A stretch of 64,000 nt of DNA, taken from contig ONSQ01000008.1 of the NCBI GenBank assembly GCA_900320465.1, positions 1 to 64,000 of the forward strand, given 5' to 3'. The notes beneath the pieces were generated by a model. That model searched no databases. It was not told the DNA's origin and saw nothing but the letters and a program-made list of their open reading frames with translations. This DNA is from an uncultured Eubacteriales bacterium. GTDB taxonomy: Bacteria; Bacillota; Clostridia; Oscillospirales; Oscillospiraceae. Each line of letters begins with the position of its first letter. The stretch's first letter is position 1. Below, in pieces: positions 9,201-17,176 of the stretch. Made by a program: the position numbers and the translations under genes.

Positions 9201-9733
9201 ATCTCGTGGCTGGTACGGAAGCCGTCGAAGAAGTGCTGCACGGGCACATGGCCGCGGATCGCGGCGAGGTGCGCCACGGCGCCCAGATCCATGCACTCCT
9301 GCACGCTGGAGGAAGCCAGCTGGGCCCAGCCGGTCTGACGGCAGGCCATCACGTCCTGGTGATCGCCGAAGATGGAGACCGCCTCGGTGGCCACGCTGCG
9401 GGCAGCCACATGCATGACCGCCGGCAGCAGCAGGCCGGAAATGCGGTACATGGGCGGGATCATCAGCATCAGTCCCTGGGCCGAGGTGTAGGTGGTGCCC
9501 AGCGAACCGGCTTCCAGCGCGCCCTGCATGGCGGCGCAGGCGCCGGCCTCGGCCTGCATCTCCATCAGCTTGACAGAGGTGCCGAAAAGATTCTTCTTGC
9601 CTCTGGCCGCCCACTCATCCACATGGTTGGCCATGGGGCTGGACGGCGTAATGGGGTAGATCGTAGCGACTTCGGTAAAAGCATAGCTTGCGTAAGCGGC
9701 GGCCTCATTGCCGTCCATTGATTTTCTGAGCAT
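6224..9733 (-). CDS. nifJ: Pyruvate:ferredoxin (flavodoxin) oxidoreductase
   Basis: This single-chain PFOR of 1169 residues converts pyruvate and CoA to acetyl-CoA, CO2 and reduced ferredoxin in the cytoplasm. Visible parts in order: the N-terminal pyrimidine-binding domain with ATIYPITPSSPMANHVDEW, the gamma and CoA regions, two [4Fe-4S] sites (GCNRCSLVCP and GCGSCVNVCP), the CPGCGETPY cluster site, and the thiamine-diphosphate motif GDGWAYDIGYGG with ELYANTGGQ. The frame is open up to 9841, but the start at 9733 (MLRKSMDGN) fits better: GGGAGG lies 9 bases before it and the length matches the family. The divergent promoter is at 9813-9841. Confidence 0.95.
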   Translation of the reverse strand: MLRKSMDGNEAAAYASYAFTEVATIYPITPSSPMANHVDEWAARGKKNLFGTSVKLMEMQAEAGACAAMQGALEAGSLGTTYTSAQGLMLMIPPMYRISGLLLPAVMHVAARSVATEAVSIFGDHQDVMACRQTGWAQLASSSVQECMDLGAVAHLAAIRGHVPVQHFFDGFRTSHEIQKIDVLDYEDLRGMVDWDELKKFRDRALNPEHPTIRNSGENDDIFFQHREASNPTYLAFPAVVEETMKQMSALTGRDYKLFNYYGAPDAERVIVAMGSVCQCAQEVVNYLCERGEKVGLIQVRLYRPFSLKHFIGAIPESCRVLSVLDRTKEPGALGEPLYEDVSAALQEAGRSLTLLGGRYGLSSKDTTPAQIKAVFDNMAGECKNHFTVGINDDVTHTSLPVGENIVTSGKSIISCKFWGLGSDGTVGANKNSCKIIGDNTDQYVQAYFQYDAKKSGGLTRSHLRFGHEPIQSTYYVTMADFVACHKQSYMHTYDIVNEVKPGGIFLLNTRWKGQTLVDNLPNRAKRLLAERKVQFYTIDATDIAAEIGLGNRTSTVLQAAFFKLAGVLPIDEAEKYMKDAAIKTFSRKGEKIVNMNLTAIERGLSGMLKIDVPEEWAKLQDEELTVDETLPGYVRKVLIPMNRAKGDDIPVSTFSEYADGVMPVSMSRFEKRGVADNVPVWDAEKCIGCNRCSLVCPHAAIRPVLFTEEEAAAAPESCVTRKAVGKGFEGLRYRIQVGVMDCQGCGSCVNVCPAKEKALHMVPLDDVAAEQKNWDYCMTLSEKANPMNRFSAKGSQYEQPLYEFSGACPGCGETPYIKLLTQLFGDRLYTANATGCSQAYGFFAPTFPQTVNKRGFGPAFSNSLFENNAEFALGIGLSAEQLRGQTKMHAAAAIEKTGDEALRRALQTWLDEGDDMDRTEAIADGVRAALAQNREEDEDIAFIRARQDTLTKKAIWMVGGDGWAYDIGYGGLDHVLASGMDLNVLVLDNELYANTGGQSSKATPIGASVQFAAAGKATPKKDLGLILSTYGYIYVAQVNLGANPEHTIKALKEAAAYHGPSIVIAYAPCINHGLSKGMGHSMDEAKAATECGFWPLYRYNPDLEKDGGNPFLLDSGEPNGKLREYMMGEVRFSSLTRTFPDRAELLFAQAEDFTARRYAKYKRLAGKE

Positions 9734-9812
9734 TGAAAAATGCCTCCCTCTTTTCATGGTTATCTCCGCTGTATGTCGCAAATCATGAACCGATATGCTC
9801 ATATCCGTATAT

Positions 9813-9841
9813 ATTATAGAAAGTGCTCGCTGTTTTGTCAA
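9813..9841 (-). promoter_or_regulatory. Promoter of nifJ
   Basis: Minus-strand TTGACA (9841-9836) and TATAAT (9818-9813) with a 17-bp spacer, a consensus-quality promoter. The leader to the start codon is about 75 bases and shows no clear riboswitch. The rest of 9842-10030 is AT-rich with one imperfect palindrome (TTTGCATTT...AAAATGCAAA). Confidence 0.8.
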
Positions 9842-10030
9842 CCGACACGCAAAGCCCCTGTTTCTTGATTTTGCATTTGAAAAAATGCAAAAGATATTAT
9901 AATCCCGATTTTATGTTTTTGCTTCTGCGGTTTTTTGAAGTTTTGGAGGGCGGCGCCGAAATCTTCCACAAATACCTGTCCAGATTTTTATGCAATCTGC
10001 GTAGCATCCTTTTTCTCCGCTCCCCCTTGC

Positions 10031-10059
10031 TTTACAAACCGGGCGCCATCCGTTATACT
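10031..10059 (+). promoter_or_regulatory. Promoter of the VWA/MoxR operon
   Basis: TTTACA (10031-10036) and TATACT (10054-10059) with a 17-bp spacer. AAAGGAGG follows just before the start codon at 10098. Confidence 0.7.
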
Positions 10060-10097
10060 GATTCCTGAAATCACGCGGCAAAGGAGGCGCGGCACAA

Positions 10098-11144
10098 ATG
10101 GATACAGCCCCGATCTGCGCCGCGCTGAGCGAGCGCTACCCCCAGTGGGCCGATCAGATCCGCCTTCTGGATCTGCGCGAGGCCGTGGGCGTGCGCCCCG
10201 TTGACAACGACGGCCGCGTCGTCTATTACAACGAGCGACTCATGCGCTACTACACGCCCGAAAGCCGTCTCTTCTACATTGCCCAGCAGCTGCTCCATCT
10301 CCAGCTGCACCACGCGCTCCGGGGCCGGGGCAGGAATCCCCGGGCATGGAAAAAGGCCACGGACGCGGTGGTCAACGCCATGCTGCGCGCCGACGGCTTT
10401 GAGGTACCGGAGGACGCGCTCCTCCGCCCCGAGGGTGCCAGCATGAGCGCCGAGGATCTATACGAGGTGCTGCTCGCCGAGGGCGAGGGGGCCGCGGAGA
10501 CGGAGGACAGCCAGACACCTCTGGCCGTGCCCAACGCCCCGGACCCCAGCTCCAAAAAGGCCGGACGCGAGAGCGCGGCCCAGGAGCGTGCCATCGACGA
10601 TCCGGGACTGGCCGCCATCATCGCGGGCCTGGCCGAGCTCTTGGAGCCCAGCATGCAGCTGGACTTCGACTGGTTCGAGGGAACCACGATCCGCGACGGC
10701 ATGCTGCGCCAGGAGTTCCGCGCCTACCCCGTGGCCCACGCCGAGATCGTGCTGGACACCAGCGCCTCGGTGGACAGTGAGCTGCTGCGCGCCTTTGTGC
10801 GCGGCGTCAAGGGGCTTTTGCGCTCCGACGCCGTGGTACGCGTGGGCTGCTTCGACACGCGCTTTTACGGCTTTCAGGATATCCGCAGCGACGACGATAT
10901 CCGCAAGCTGCGTCTCAGCGGCGCCGGCGGCACGGACTTCAACGCCGCGATCCACGCCTTTACCGGCGACGCGGAAAACCGCATCATCTTCACCGACGGC
11001 TTTGCCGAGATGCCCGAGGAGCGCTGCGACGCCATCTGGGTGGTTTACGGCAACACGGTGATCCACCCCCGCGGCGGCCGCGTGCTGTACAGTAAACCCC
11101 CAGAGGAGAAAGAGAAACATGAAATCGATTTTCTTATCACGTGA
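10098..11144 (+). CDS. VWA-like protein with DUF2201 metallopeptidase-like N-terminus
   Basis: The 348-residue protein resembles DUF2201/VWA-like proteins. Residues 1-110 form a metallopeptidase-like domain (RLFYIAQQLLHLQLHHALRG, a degenerate zinc-helix region without a clear HExxH). An acidic linker follows (about 125-170), then a C-terminal von Willebrand A domain. The metal-dependent adhesion site is visible as DTSAS (Asp220 onward) and GGTDFNAAI. VWA partners of MoxR ATPases act in protein remodelling or metal insertion. The next gene is such an ATPase and overlaps this one by 26 bases, so they are translationally coupled. The client is unknown. Confidence 0.75.
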   Translation: MDTAPICAALSERYPQWADQIRLLDLREAVGVRPVDNDGRVVYYNERLMRYYTPESRLFYIAQQLLHLQLHHALRGRGRNPRAWKKATDAVVNAMLRADGFEVPEDALLRPEGASMSAEDLYEVLLAEGEGAAETEDSQTPLAVPNAPDPSSKKAGRESAAQERAIDDPGLAAIIAGLAELLEPSMQLDFDWFEGTTIRDGMLRQEFRAYPVAHAEIVLDTSASVDSELLRAFVRGVKGLLRSDAVVRVGCFDTRFYGFQDIRSDDDIRKLRLSGAGGTDFNAAIHAFTGDAENRIIFTDGFAEMPEERCDAIWVVYGNTVIHPRGGRVLYSKPPEEKEKHEIDFLIT

Positions 11145-12744
11145 GCTTTTGTTTGCCAAGCCTCTGCCCTGTCTGCGCCGGGTGGGAACCGCCGCCCCCG
11201 CGGCGGATCTGGCGCTGCTCTCCACGCCGGACGACGGTTTTCTGTACGAGAGCGGCGGCGGCATCAATTACGCCCTCGCCGACGGCTGCGTGGACCGTTT
11301 CGGCCGCGAGGGCAACTGCGCCGTGTTCGCGCTGCGCCCCGCGCTGCTGCTGGAGGAGGGCGAGGAAAAGCTCCTCAGCCGCGTCCGGACCGACGGCGGC
11401 GTGACCACGGCCGAATTCGGCCGGTTTCCGACCACCATTCTGGACGAGTCGCTGCGGGACATGGCCCGGCGCGAATACGAGCGCGGCACGCTTCACGCCA
11501 CCGGGCGCAGCATCCACGCCGCGCTCGCCGAATATGAGGTCTATCAGCTGGGTGCCAAGGAGTTGATCGCCTTCGAGCTCAACCACTGCGGCGCAGCGGG
11601 TTACGTGCAGCTCTCCGACGGCAGCGCCGTGGCGGAGGGCGAGGTGGTTTTTCTGGAGCTGCGCCCGGTCCGCTGGCTCTACGAGCGCTCCATGGGCCTT
11701 CTCATCAGCTGCCAGGCCCTCTTCGGCGGGCTTGACCGGACAGAGGCGGAGGCGTATCTGAGCGGCGCCTTTCTCACCGAGCTCACCCAGAACCTCGGCG
11801 GCGATCCCGCCGGCAGCGAGGATTTCTGTCTGCGCGAGCACGACGAGCTCAGCCTGATCCGCGCCTACGTGGACGCAGACATCCCGGTGTTCCTGCACGG
11901 CCTGTCCGGCGACGGAAAGAGCGACCGCGTCCGCCAGATCGACCCCCAGGCCCTGGATATCGAGCTGGTCAATGAGAATCCCGAGACCATCAACGGCCGC
12001 GCGATCTACAACGAGGCCAGAGACGAGATCGTGGACGTGAAGCCCGTGTGGCTTGTAAAGCTGGAGCGGCTGTGCGAGGACGGCGAGAATCACATCCTCT
12101 TTTTCGATGAGCTGACCAACGCCACCAAGCAGACCCAGTCCGTGATCTTCAAGATCGTGCTGGAACGCTTTGTGAACAACCGCTGGCCTCTGCCGAAAAA
12201 CGCGCGCATCGTCGCCGCCGGCAACGACCGCAGCGAATCCAGCGCCGCCCACGACCTGGCGGAGCCGCTCTTCGGCCGCTTTGCCCATGTCTACATCCGC
12301 ACGACGGTGGAGAACTGGATGCCCTGGGCCATCCGCAGCCGCATCAACCCCTTTGTGATGGAGTTTCTGGCCAACAACGACCTGTACCTGCGCACGCCCT
12401 ACACCGGTGCCGAGCCCAACGCCGACCCGCGCCGCTGGGAAATGGTGTCCAAGGCGCTGGACAGCTCGGGCAACGATTTCTCGCTGCTCGCCCCGCTGGT
12501 GGGGCATGACGCGGCGGACGCCTTTGTCCGCTTCTTCCGCGCCCGCGAGCAGATCAGTGTTCTCGGCAGCTACACCGACGAGGAGATCGCGCGCCTGTCC
12601 ACCGCTCGGCGTTATCAGCTGGCCCAGCAGTGTCTGGCCCTCTCCGGCGATAGCCGCAGGGAGGCCCGCGCCCTGGTCCGCCGCCTGGGTGAAGAGTTCC
12701 TCGCCTGGTACGACTACATCCTCTCCCGCCGCGAGAAAGGATGA
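11119..12744 (+). CDS. MoxR-type AAA+ ATPase with a large N-terminal extension
   Basis: The 541-residue protein has its AAA+ module in the second half: Walker A GLSGDGKS (about 261-268), Walker B HILFFDELTNA, and sensor 1 ARIVAAGNDRS. The small domain follows. The first 250 residues are an extra domain that I cannot assign (ELRPVRWLYERSMGLLISCQ lies in it). MoxR ATPases are chaperone-like and pair with VWA proteins, and the overlapping upstream gene supplies one. The pair recalls RavA-ViaA in gene logic, although the gene order is reversed and the N-terminal domain is unlike RavA. Confidence 0.8.
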   Translation: MKSIFLSRELLFAKPLPCLRRVGTAAPAADLALLSTPDDGFLYESGGGINYALADGCVDRFGREGNCAVFALRPALLLEEGEEKLLSRVRTDGGVTTAEFGRFPTTILDESLRDMARREYERGTLHATGRSIHAALAEYEVYQLGAKELIAFELNHCGAAGYVQLSDGSAVAEGEVVFLELRPVRWLYERSMGLLISCQALFGGLDRTEAEAYLSGAFLTELTQNLGGDPAGSEDFCLREHDELSLIRAYVDADIPVFLHGLSGDGKSDRVRQIDPQALDIELVNENPETINGRAIYNEARDEIVDVKPVWLVKLERLCEDGENHILFFDELTNATKQTQSVIFKIVLERFVNNRWPLPKNARIVAAGNDRSESSAAHDLAEPLFGRFAHVYIRTTVENWMPWAIRSRINPFVMEFLANNDLYLRTPYTGAEPNADPRRWEMVSKALDSSGNDFSLLAPLVGHDAADAFVRFFRAREQISVLGSYTDEEIARLSTARRYQLAQQCLALSGDSRREARALVRRLGEEFLAWYDYILSRREKG

Positions 12745-12751
12745 GCGCAGC

Positions 12752-12793
12752 AAAAAAGGAACCGTGAAAACACCCTTTCACGGTTCCTTTTTT
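12752..12793. terminator. Bidirectional terminator between convergent genes
   Basis: An 18-bp stem (12752-12769 with 12776-12793) closes a 6-nt loop and has A/T tracts at both feet. It serves the MoxR operon on the plus strand and the deacylase on the minus strand. Confidence 0.9.
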
Positions 12794-12802
12794 GTCTCTG
12801 TC

Positions 12803-14386
12803 TCACTTTTTCAAAACCACTTCGCCCGCACGCTCACCGACAAAGCTGCCGTTTTCCAGCGCGCACACGCCGTTGACGTACACATGCACGATGCCGCCGG
12901 GCCTGGCGTCCGGCTTTTTCTCGTCCACGCTCAGCGCCTTGGGATCGATCACCGTAAGATCCGCCCGATAGCCCGGTTTCAGATAGCCCCGCTCGGGGAT
13001 GCCGAAGCGGTCGGCGGTGGCGCCGGTCATCTTGCGCACGATCTTCTCCACGGGGATACCGTAGCGCTGTCCCAGCAGGAAGAACTGGGGGAAGGTCTGG
13101 AAGGCGGCGATGTTCTGCAGTCCCTTCTCCTCGACCCAGGCGTCGGTCATGAAGATCGAAAGCTCGTCCTCCATCAGACGGCGCACGATGGCGTCGTTGT
13201 AGTACTTCCCCAGATAGATGCTGCCGGCGCGGCCCGACAGGTCCACCAGCTTGAGATACATGTCCAGATTGCTCAGTCCCTCCTCCGCCGCGGCCTGGGG
13301 GATGGTCTTCCCCTCATATTCCGGGTGCTCGTCGGAGATATAGGCGATCACCATGTCGTCCCAGTCGATGCCCAGCACCTTGCGGTACATGAGGATCGTC
13401 AGCTGCAGCTTGAAGCGGTTGACGGGCTTTGCCGCCTCCTCCCTGGACAGGGCTGCATACCACTCGGGGAACACGACGGTGATGACCGAGGCGCCGTAGT
13501 GGAAGGCGTAGTTGTCATAGGCGATGGGGTTGCCCTTCTCCCGCTCGCGGTAGAAGGTGGCGAGCATCTTGTCCAGCAGCTTCCAGCTCCTCTGTCCGGT
13601 AAAGATCAGATGGCTGTACTCCAGCCGGCAGCCGGCTTTGTGCATGATCTCCACAGCCTCGTCCAGTCCCATCTCCAGATGGGACTTTTTCGTCAGCAGC
13701 GGATATTCGGCGCTGACGATGGAGCAGGCGCGGGGGTGGATCGTGATGATGCCGCCGTATTTGGCCACCTCTTTGGCGAAGGCGGTGATCTCCTTTTCCG
13801 GGGCATAGCGGCTGGGCTCGTACATGAAGCCGAAGGAGCCGCCGAACGCGCCGCCCTCCATGGCCTCGCGCACGTGCTCCAGCTCCCGCTCCAGCTGCTC
13901 GTCGCTCAGGGGCTTGGGATCATAGCCCGCGATGCCGGCGCGCACCGAGCCCTGGCCGATCAGCGGCACCAGGTTGACGAACAGTCTGCCCCTGGCCCGC
14001 TCCTTGAACGCGGCAAAGCTGCAGGGGGCCTTGGCGTCGAACAGTCCGCCGCCGATCTTGTCCCGGTAGGGCGTGTCCTCATCCACGCCGAAGGGTGAAA
14101 AGCTGCAGTTGCCTGTGATCTGGGTGGTGATGCCCTGCTCGATAAAGGGCCTGTAGTATTTCTCCGCGTCCTCGCGGTCATAGAAAAAGTCGTTGTGGGA
14201 GTGGGCGTCGATCAGTCCCGGGCAGATCTGGCAGCCGCGGATATCCACCACCCGGTCGGCCTCCCCGGTGATGTCCGCGCCGACGGCGACGATGCGCGCG
14301 TCCTCGATCAGCACGTCGCCCACAAAGGGAGCCTTGCCGCTGCCGTCGATCACGGTACCGTTTTTGAACAGGGTTTTCACAGACAT
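12803..14386 (-). CDS. N-acyl-D-amino-acid deacylase family amidohydrolase
   Basis: The 527-residue enzyme belongs to the amidohydrolase superfamily, D-aminoacylase branch. It has the small beta-domain start KNGTVIDGSGK, the metal motif LIDAHSHNDFF near residue 62, QITGNCSFSPFG with the ligand cysteine, EYSHL and ITIHPRA further on, and a C-terminal return to the beta-domain (YRADLTVIDP). Members hydrolyse N-acyl-D-amino acids or related N-carbamoyl or peptide substrates. The start at 14386 is chosen because AAGGAGG sits 4 bases upstream. Its own promoter is at 14418-14447, so it appears to be a single-gene unit. Confidence 0.85.
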   Translation of the reverse strand: MSVKTLFKNGTVIDGSGKAPFVGDVLIEDARIVAVGADITGEADRVVDIRGCQICPGLIDAHSHNDFFYDREDAEKYYRPFIEQGITTQITGNCSFSPFGVDEDTPYRDKIGGGLFDAKAPCSFAAFKERARGRLFVNLVPLIGQGSVRAGIAGYDPKPLSDEQLERELEHVREAMEGGAFGGSFGFMYEPSRYAPEKEITAFAKEVAKYGGIITIHPRACSIVSAEYPLLTKKSHLEMGLDEAVEIMHKAGCRLEYSHLIFTGQRSWKLLDKMLATFYREREKGNPIAYDNYAFHYGASVITVVFPEWYAALSREEAAKPVNRFKLQLTILMYRKVLGIDWDDMVIAYISDEHPEYEGKTIPQAAAEEGLSNLDMYLKLVDLSGRAGSIYLGKYYNDAIVRRLMEDELSIFMTDAWVEEKGLQNIAAFQTFPQFFLLGQRYGIPVEKIVRKMTGATADRFGIPERGYLKPGYRADLTVIDPKALSVDEKKPDARPGGIVHVYVNGVCALENGSFVGERAGEVVLKK

Positions 14387-14417
14387 TTCCTCCTTGCGGA
14401 TTTTGTTTGATGATGGC

Positions 14418-14447
14418 ATTGTACTTTTTTTCCTCCCGCCCCGTCAA
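14418..14447 (-). promoter_or_regulatory. Promoter of the deacylase gene
   Basis: Minus-strand TTGACG (14447-14442) and TACAAT (14423-14418) separated by 18 bp, about 35 bases from the start codon. Confidence 0.65.
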
Positions 14448-14467
14448 TCCCCCGGGCGGATTTTGAC

Positions 14468-14496
14468 TTGCAAAGCTTCGCGCCTTCGACTACAAT
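14468..14496 (+). promoter_or_regulatory. Promoter of the AlkZ-like gene
   Basis: TTGCAA (14468-14473), a 17-bp spacer and TACAAT (14491-14496). GGAGGG follows 9 bases before the ATG at 14520. Confidence 0.55.
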
Positions 14497-14519
14497 ACTG
14501 TCGGATCGGAGGGCGGCGT

Positions 14520-15218
14520 ATGCGGTTTGATTTTTATGTGCAGAGAAAAAAGGATCTGGTGGAAGCGGTGCAGACCTTCGGGATCGTGCCGTATTTTTCC
14601 TGCTCGATCCCCGGCTTTTCGCTGGAGGAGCACTGTTCCCCCACGGCGCTGTGGTCGGACGACGGCGACTGCAGCTGGGACTGGAAGGGCCCCGTGATCG
14701 CCGAGACGCGCTGCGCCTACGGCAAATTCTTTGAAAAGAAGGCCGTCTACGTGAGCCGGGACTGGTTCTGCGAGCTGGCCAACTACCGCCGGGACGGCTA
14801 TGATTTTGACTCCCGCTGGGACGACGGTCTGGCGCGCTTTGAAGATAAGCAGCTCTATGAGCTTGTGGAGAAGAACGCCCCTGTGCTCTCCAGGGAGCTG
14901 CGCGCGCTGGGCGGCTACGCCTACAACGGCCGCTGGGGCAAAACCGAGGGCAAAAAGGGATTTGAGCCCTCCATCACCCGCCTGCAGGAGCAGGGCTATG
15001 TTCTCATCAGCGACTTCGTCTACCAGACCGACCGGCTGGGCAACCGCCACGGCTGGGGCGTGGCGGCCTACGACACGCCGGAGCGCTTCTGGGGCGATGA
15101 CTTCACCGATCGCGTCTACACCCACACGCCGGCGGAATCCTATGAGTTGCTGCTCGCCCATCTTTCCGAGCTGCTGCCCGAGGCCGATACCAAAGCCTTG
15201 AAGCGCTTTTTGAAGTAA
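14520..15218 (+). CDS. AlkZ-related protein of unknown function
   Basis: The 232-residue protein is rich in Trp, Tyr and Asp (SPTALWSDDGDCSWDWKGPV, WDDGLARFEDKQLY). It resembles the small AlkZ-related proteins of Clostridia, which share features with winged-helix DNA glycosylases but are much shorter than AlkZ itself. This assignment comes from general resemblance and is not firm. The start at 14520 has GGAGGG nearby; the open frame further upstream lies within the divergent deacylase gene. It is a single-gene unit ending at the terminator at 15224-15256. Confidence 0.55.
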   Translation: MRFDFYVQRKKDLVEAVQTFGIVPYFSCSIPGFSLEEHCSPTALWSDDGDCSWDWKGPVIAETRCAYGKFFEKKAVYVSRDWFCELANYRRDGYDFDSRWDDGLARFEDKQLYELVEKNAPVLSRELRALGGYAYNGRWGKTEGKKGFEPSITRLQEQGYVLISDFVYQTDRLGNRHGWGVAAYDTPERFWGDDFTDRVYTHTPAESYELLLAHLSELLPEADTKALKRFLK

Positions 15219-15223
15219 AAAAT

Positions 15224-15256
15224 GAAACCCGACTGTCCGATCGACAGTCGGGTTTC
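15224..15256. terminator. Bidirectional terminator between the AlkZ-like and Nudix genes
   Basis: GAAACCCGACTGTC (15224-15237) pairs perfectly with 15243-15256 around a 5-nt loop. A-rich and T-rich flanks suit convergent transcription. Confidence 0.85.
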
Positions 15257-15261
15257 GTCGT

Positions 15262-15672
15262 TTATTCCTTTGTCCGCAGATATTGCTCCGCCTTTACCAG
15301 CACCTCACGCACGGCGGGATAGGTCATCTGCGCCATCGCCTCCTCATAGGGCAGCCACTCCAGCGACAGCACCTCGCCCGGCTGCGGTATCAGCTCCCAG
15401 GTCCGGGGGACGGCGGTGAAGAACACCACGTCCTTCATCACGCCGCTCTTGGGCGAATAGCGCGCCACCTGGCGAAAGCCGGTGTCCAGCTCCACCTCCA
15501 GGTTGGTCTCCTCCCGGATCTCCCGCAGGGCGGTTTCCGTCTCGGTCTCCGCGCCCTCCACGTGTCCCTTGGGGATCACGGTCTTGCCCGAGGGGGTGTG
15601 CTCCACCAGATAGAGCCGCACGCCGTTTTCCGTTTTATGGATGACGGCGCCGCAGGATTTTTCCTCTTTCAT
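15262..15672 (-). CDS. Nudix hydrolase, diadenosine-polyphosphatase-like
   Basis: The 136-residue enzyme carries a full Nudix box from residue 37 (GHVEGAETETETALREIREE, followed by TNLEV), with the catalytic REIREE glutamates. The N-terminal CGAVIHK and the compact size resemble bacterial Ap4A hydrolases of the MutT type, which cleave nucleoside polyphosphates. Ap4A preference is an inference; diphosphoinositol phosphates are another possible Nudix substrate near an inositol-phosphate locus. It follows the PHP and DeoR genes on the same strand with only 4 bases between it and the PHP gene, so it is probably the last gene of that operon. Confidence 0.8.
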   Translation of the reverse strand: MKEEKSCGAVIHKTENGVRLYLVEHTPSGKTVIPKGHVEGAETETETALREIREETNLEVELDTGFRQVARYSPKSGVMKDVVFFTAVPRTWELIPQPGEVLSLEWLPYEEAMAQMTYPAVREVLVKAEQYLRTKE

Positions 15673-15676
15673 GTCC

Positions 15677-16348
15677 TCAGACTCCCAACAGCGTGTAATT
15701 GCGCGAGCGCAGCACCCTTGCCATCTGCATGGAGTCGCTGGGCAGATGCTCTACCGCGATGCCCGCCAGGGCGATATCCTCAATGCGGTGGCAGTCGGAC
15801 CCCGCGGTGGCGATCAGGCCGTACTCGTCGGCGTACTCTCTGGCCCGGTCGTTGCGGCTGTCGTGGCGGGGGTTGGCGTTATAGACCTCCACCCCGTCCA
15901 GATAGCAGGCGATGGCGGGCGTGCAGCCGCGCCGGTAGGGATGGGCCTGGATGATAAGACCGCCCTGGGCCCGGGCCACAGGGGCGAAGGCGGCGATGCC
16001 CATGCGGAAGATCCGATCCGGCTCGGCAAGCAGATCGTCCCGCCAGCCGTAGAACAGATAGTCGTTCTCGCTCTCGTCAAAGCGCAGCTCCGCGCCCTTG
16101 AACACGCGCAGCCCCAGCTTGGCGCCCTCCTCCCGGACGCGGCGGTAGCCCTCCAGGAAGGCCCCGATCTTGTCGCCGCCGCCCGCGGGGTCCACGCCGA
16201 TGTAATCGAAGGTGGTGCGGTTATAGTGATCCGTCACGATCAGCGCGCTGTACCCGGCTTCCTTGTAGCGCTCGGCGATCTCCCGGGCCTCCAGACAGCC
16301 GCACTGGCTGATGTGGGTGGTGTGCAGATGGGTCTCGATCTTATACAT
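15677..16348 (-). CDS. PHP-domain phosphoesterase
   Basis: The 223-residue protein has the metal-binding motifs of the polymerase-and-histidinol-phosphatase fold: THLHTTH at residues 6-12, VTDH near 39, IIQAHPYR near 130 and AGSDCHR near 187. PHP enzymes hydrolyse phosphate mono- or diesters with two or three metal ions. The start at 16348 follows AGGAGAATGCC. It lies directly downstream of the DeoR-type regulator that faces the inositol operon, so a role in phosphorylated intermediates is plausible but unproven. Confidence 0.8.
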   Translation of the reverse strand: MYKIETHLHTTHISQCGCLEAREIAERYKEAGYSALIVTDHYNRTTFDYIGVDPAGGGDKIGAFLEGYRRVREEGAKLGLRVFKGAELRFDESENDYLFYGWRDDLLAEPDRIFRMGIAAFAPVARAQGGLIIQAHPYRRGCTPAIACYLDGVEVYNANPRHDSRNDRAREYADEYGLIATAGSDCHRIEDIALAGIAVEHLPSDSMQMARVLRSRNYTLLGV

Positions 16349-16371
16349 GGCATTCTCCTGTTTCTGATATC

Positions 16372-17127
16372 TCATGCAATGGTCAGCGCCGTGCCGCTCT
16401 GCTCGCACAGCTTCCGCAGCTCGTTCGGGCAGGCCGCGTCGGTGATCAGCCGAGAAAAGTCCGAAAGTGAGGCGTAGCTCAAAAGCCCCGCCGCGCCGAA
16501 CTTGGCCGAGTCGCACAGCAGGATGCGCTGCTCGCTCTGCTCGATGGCCCGGTGCTTGATCTCATAGTCCAGATAGGACGACACGTTCAGCTGTCCGTCG
16601 GCGGACAGGCCGGTGGTGGCCATCAGCGCCTTGATGAAATGGTAGCGGCGCAGAAATTCCAGCGTGCTCACGTCCGAGACCGAGTTGGTCCGGCGGTTCA
16701 CGCTGCCTGGCAGCACGATCAGCTCCACATTGGGCTTCAGATAGGCCTGGCCGATCAGATGCAGGTTGCCCGTGATGACCGTCACGTGCATTTCGTCGCC
16801 CAGCAGATCCAGCAGATGCATGCAGGTGGTCCCCGCGTCGATGAACAGCGTGTCGCCGTCCTCGATAAAGGAAACCGCCGCCTTGGCGATCAGCAGCTTT
16901 GCGTCGGTGCGCAGCTGGGCGCGCTGGTCAAAGAGCGGGATTTCCGGTGGCATGGCCGAGCGCACGCCGCCGTAGACCTTTTCCACTGCGCCGGTCTCTG
17001 CCAGGAAGGCCACGTCCGCCCGCACCGTGTTCATCGACGCACCGAACACCCGGCACAGCTCGTGCATGGTGGCGGTCTGCCGGCGGGCGATATAGTCCGC
17101 CATTTCCTTTCTGCGGTTTTCGCGCAT
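16372..17127 (-). CDS. DeoR/GlpR-family transcriptional regulator
   Basis: The protein (251 residues from Met at 17127) has an N-terminal DeoR helix-turn-helix (TMHELCRVFGASMNTVRADV). A sugar-phosphate-sensing DeoR C-terminal domain follows, with LFIDAGTTCMHLLDLL and ILLCDSAKFG. DeoR regulators usually respond to a phosphorylated sugar. IolR of Bacillus belongs to this family and senses 2-deoxy-5-keto-gluconate-6-phosphate. The gene is divergent from the GAPDH-to-iolG operon, with both promoters in one 230-bp region, which makes it the likely repressor of that operon and of itself. The start at 17127 is preferred over 17157 because AAAGGGGG lies 7 bases upstream. Confidence 0.85.
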   Translation of the reverse strand: MRENRRKEMADYIARRQTATMHELCRVFGASMNTVRADVAFLAETGAVEKVYGGVRSAMPPEIPLFDQRAQLRTDAKLLIAKAAVSFIEDGDTLFIDAGTTCMHLLDLLGDEMHVTVITGNLHLIGQAYLKPNVELIVLPGSVNRRTNSVSDVSTLEFLRRYHFIKALMATTGLSADGQLNVSSYLDYEIKHRAIEQSEQRILLCDSAKFGAAGLLSYASLSDFSRLITDAACPNELRKLCEQSGTALTIA

Positions 17128-17176
17128 GCCCTGGCCCCCTTTCCGCCTTGCGTCCATTTTCCCTGTAATCGCCGCC

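Noticed and set aside
6491..9721. Plus-strand open frame of 1076 codons opposite nifJ
   Set aside because: Antisense shadow of PFOR, with His/Val/Gly-rich low-complexity composition and no motif.
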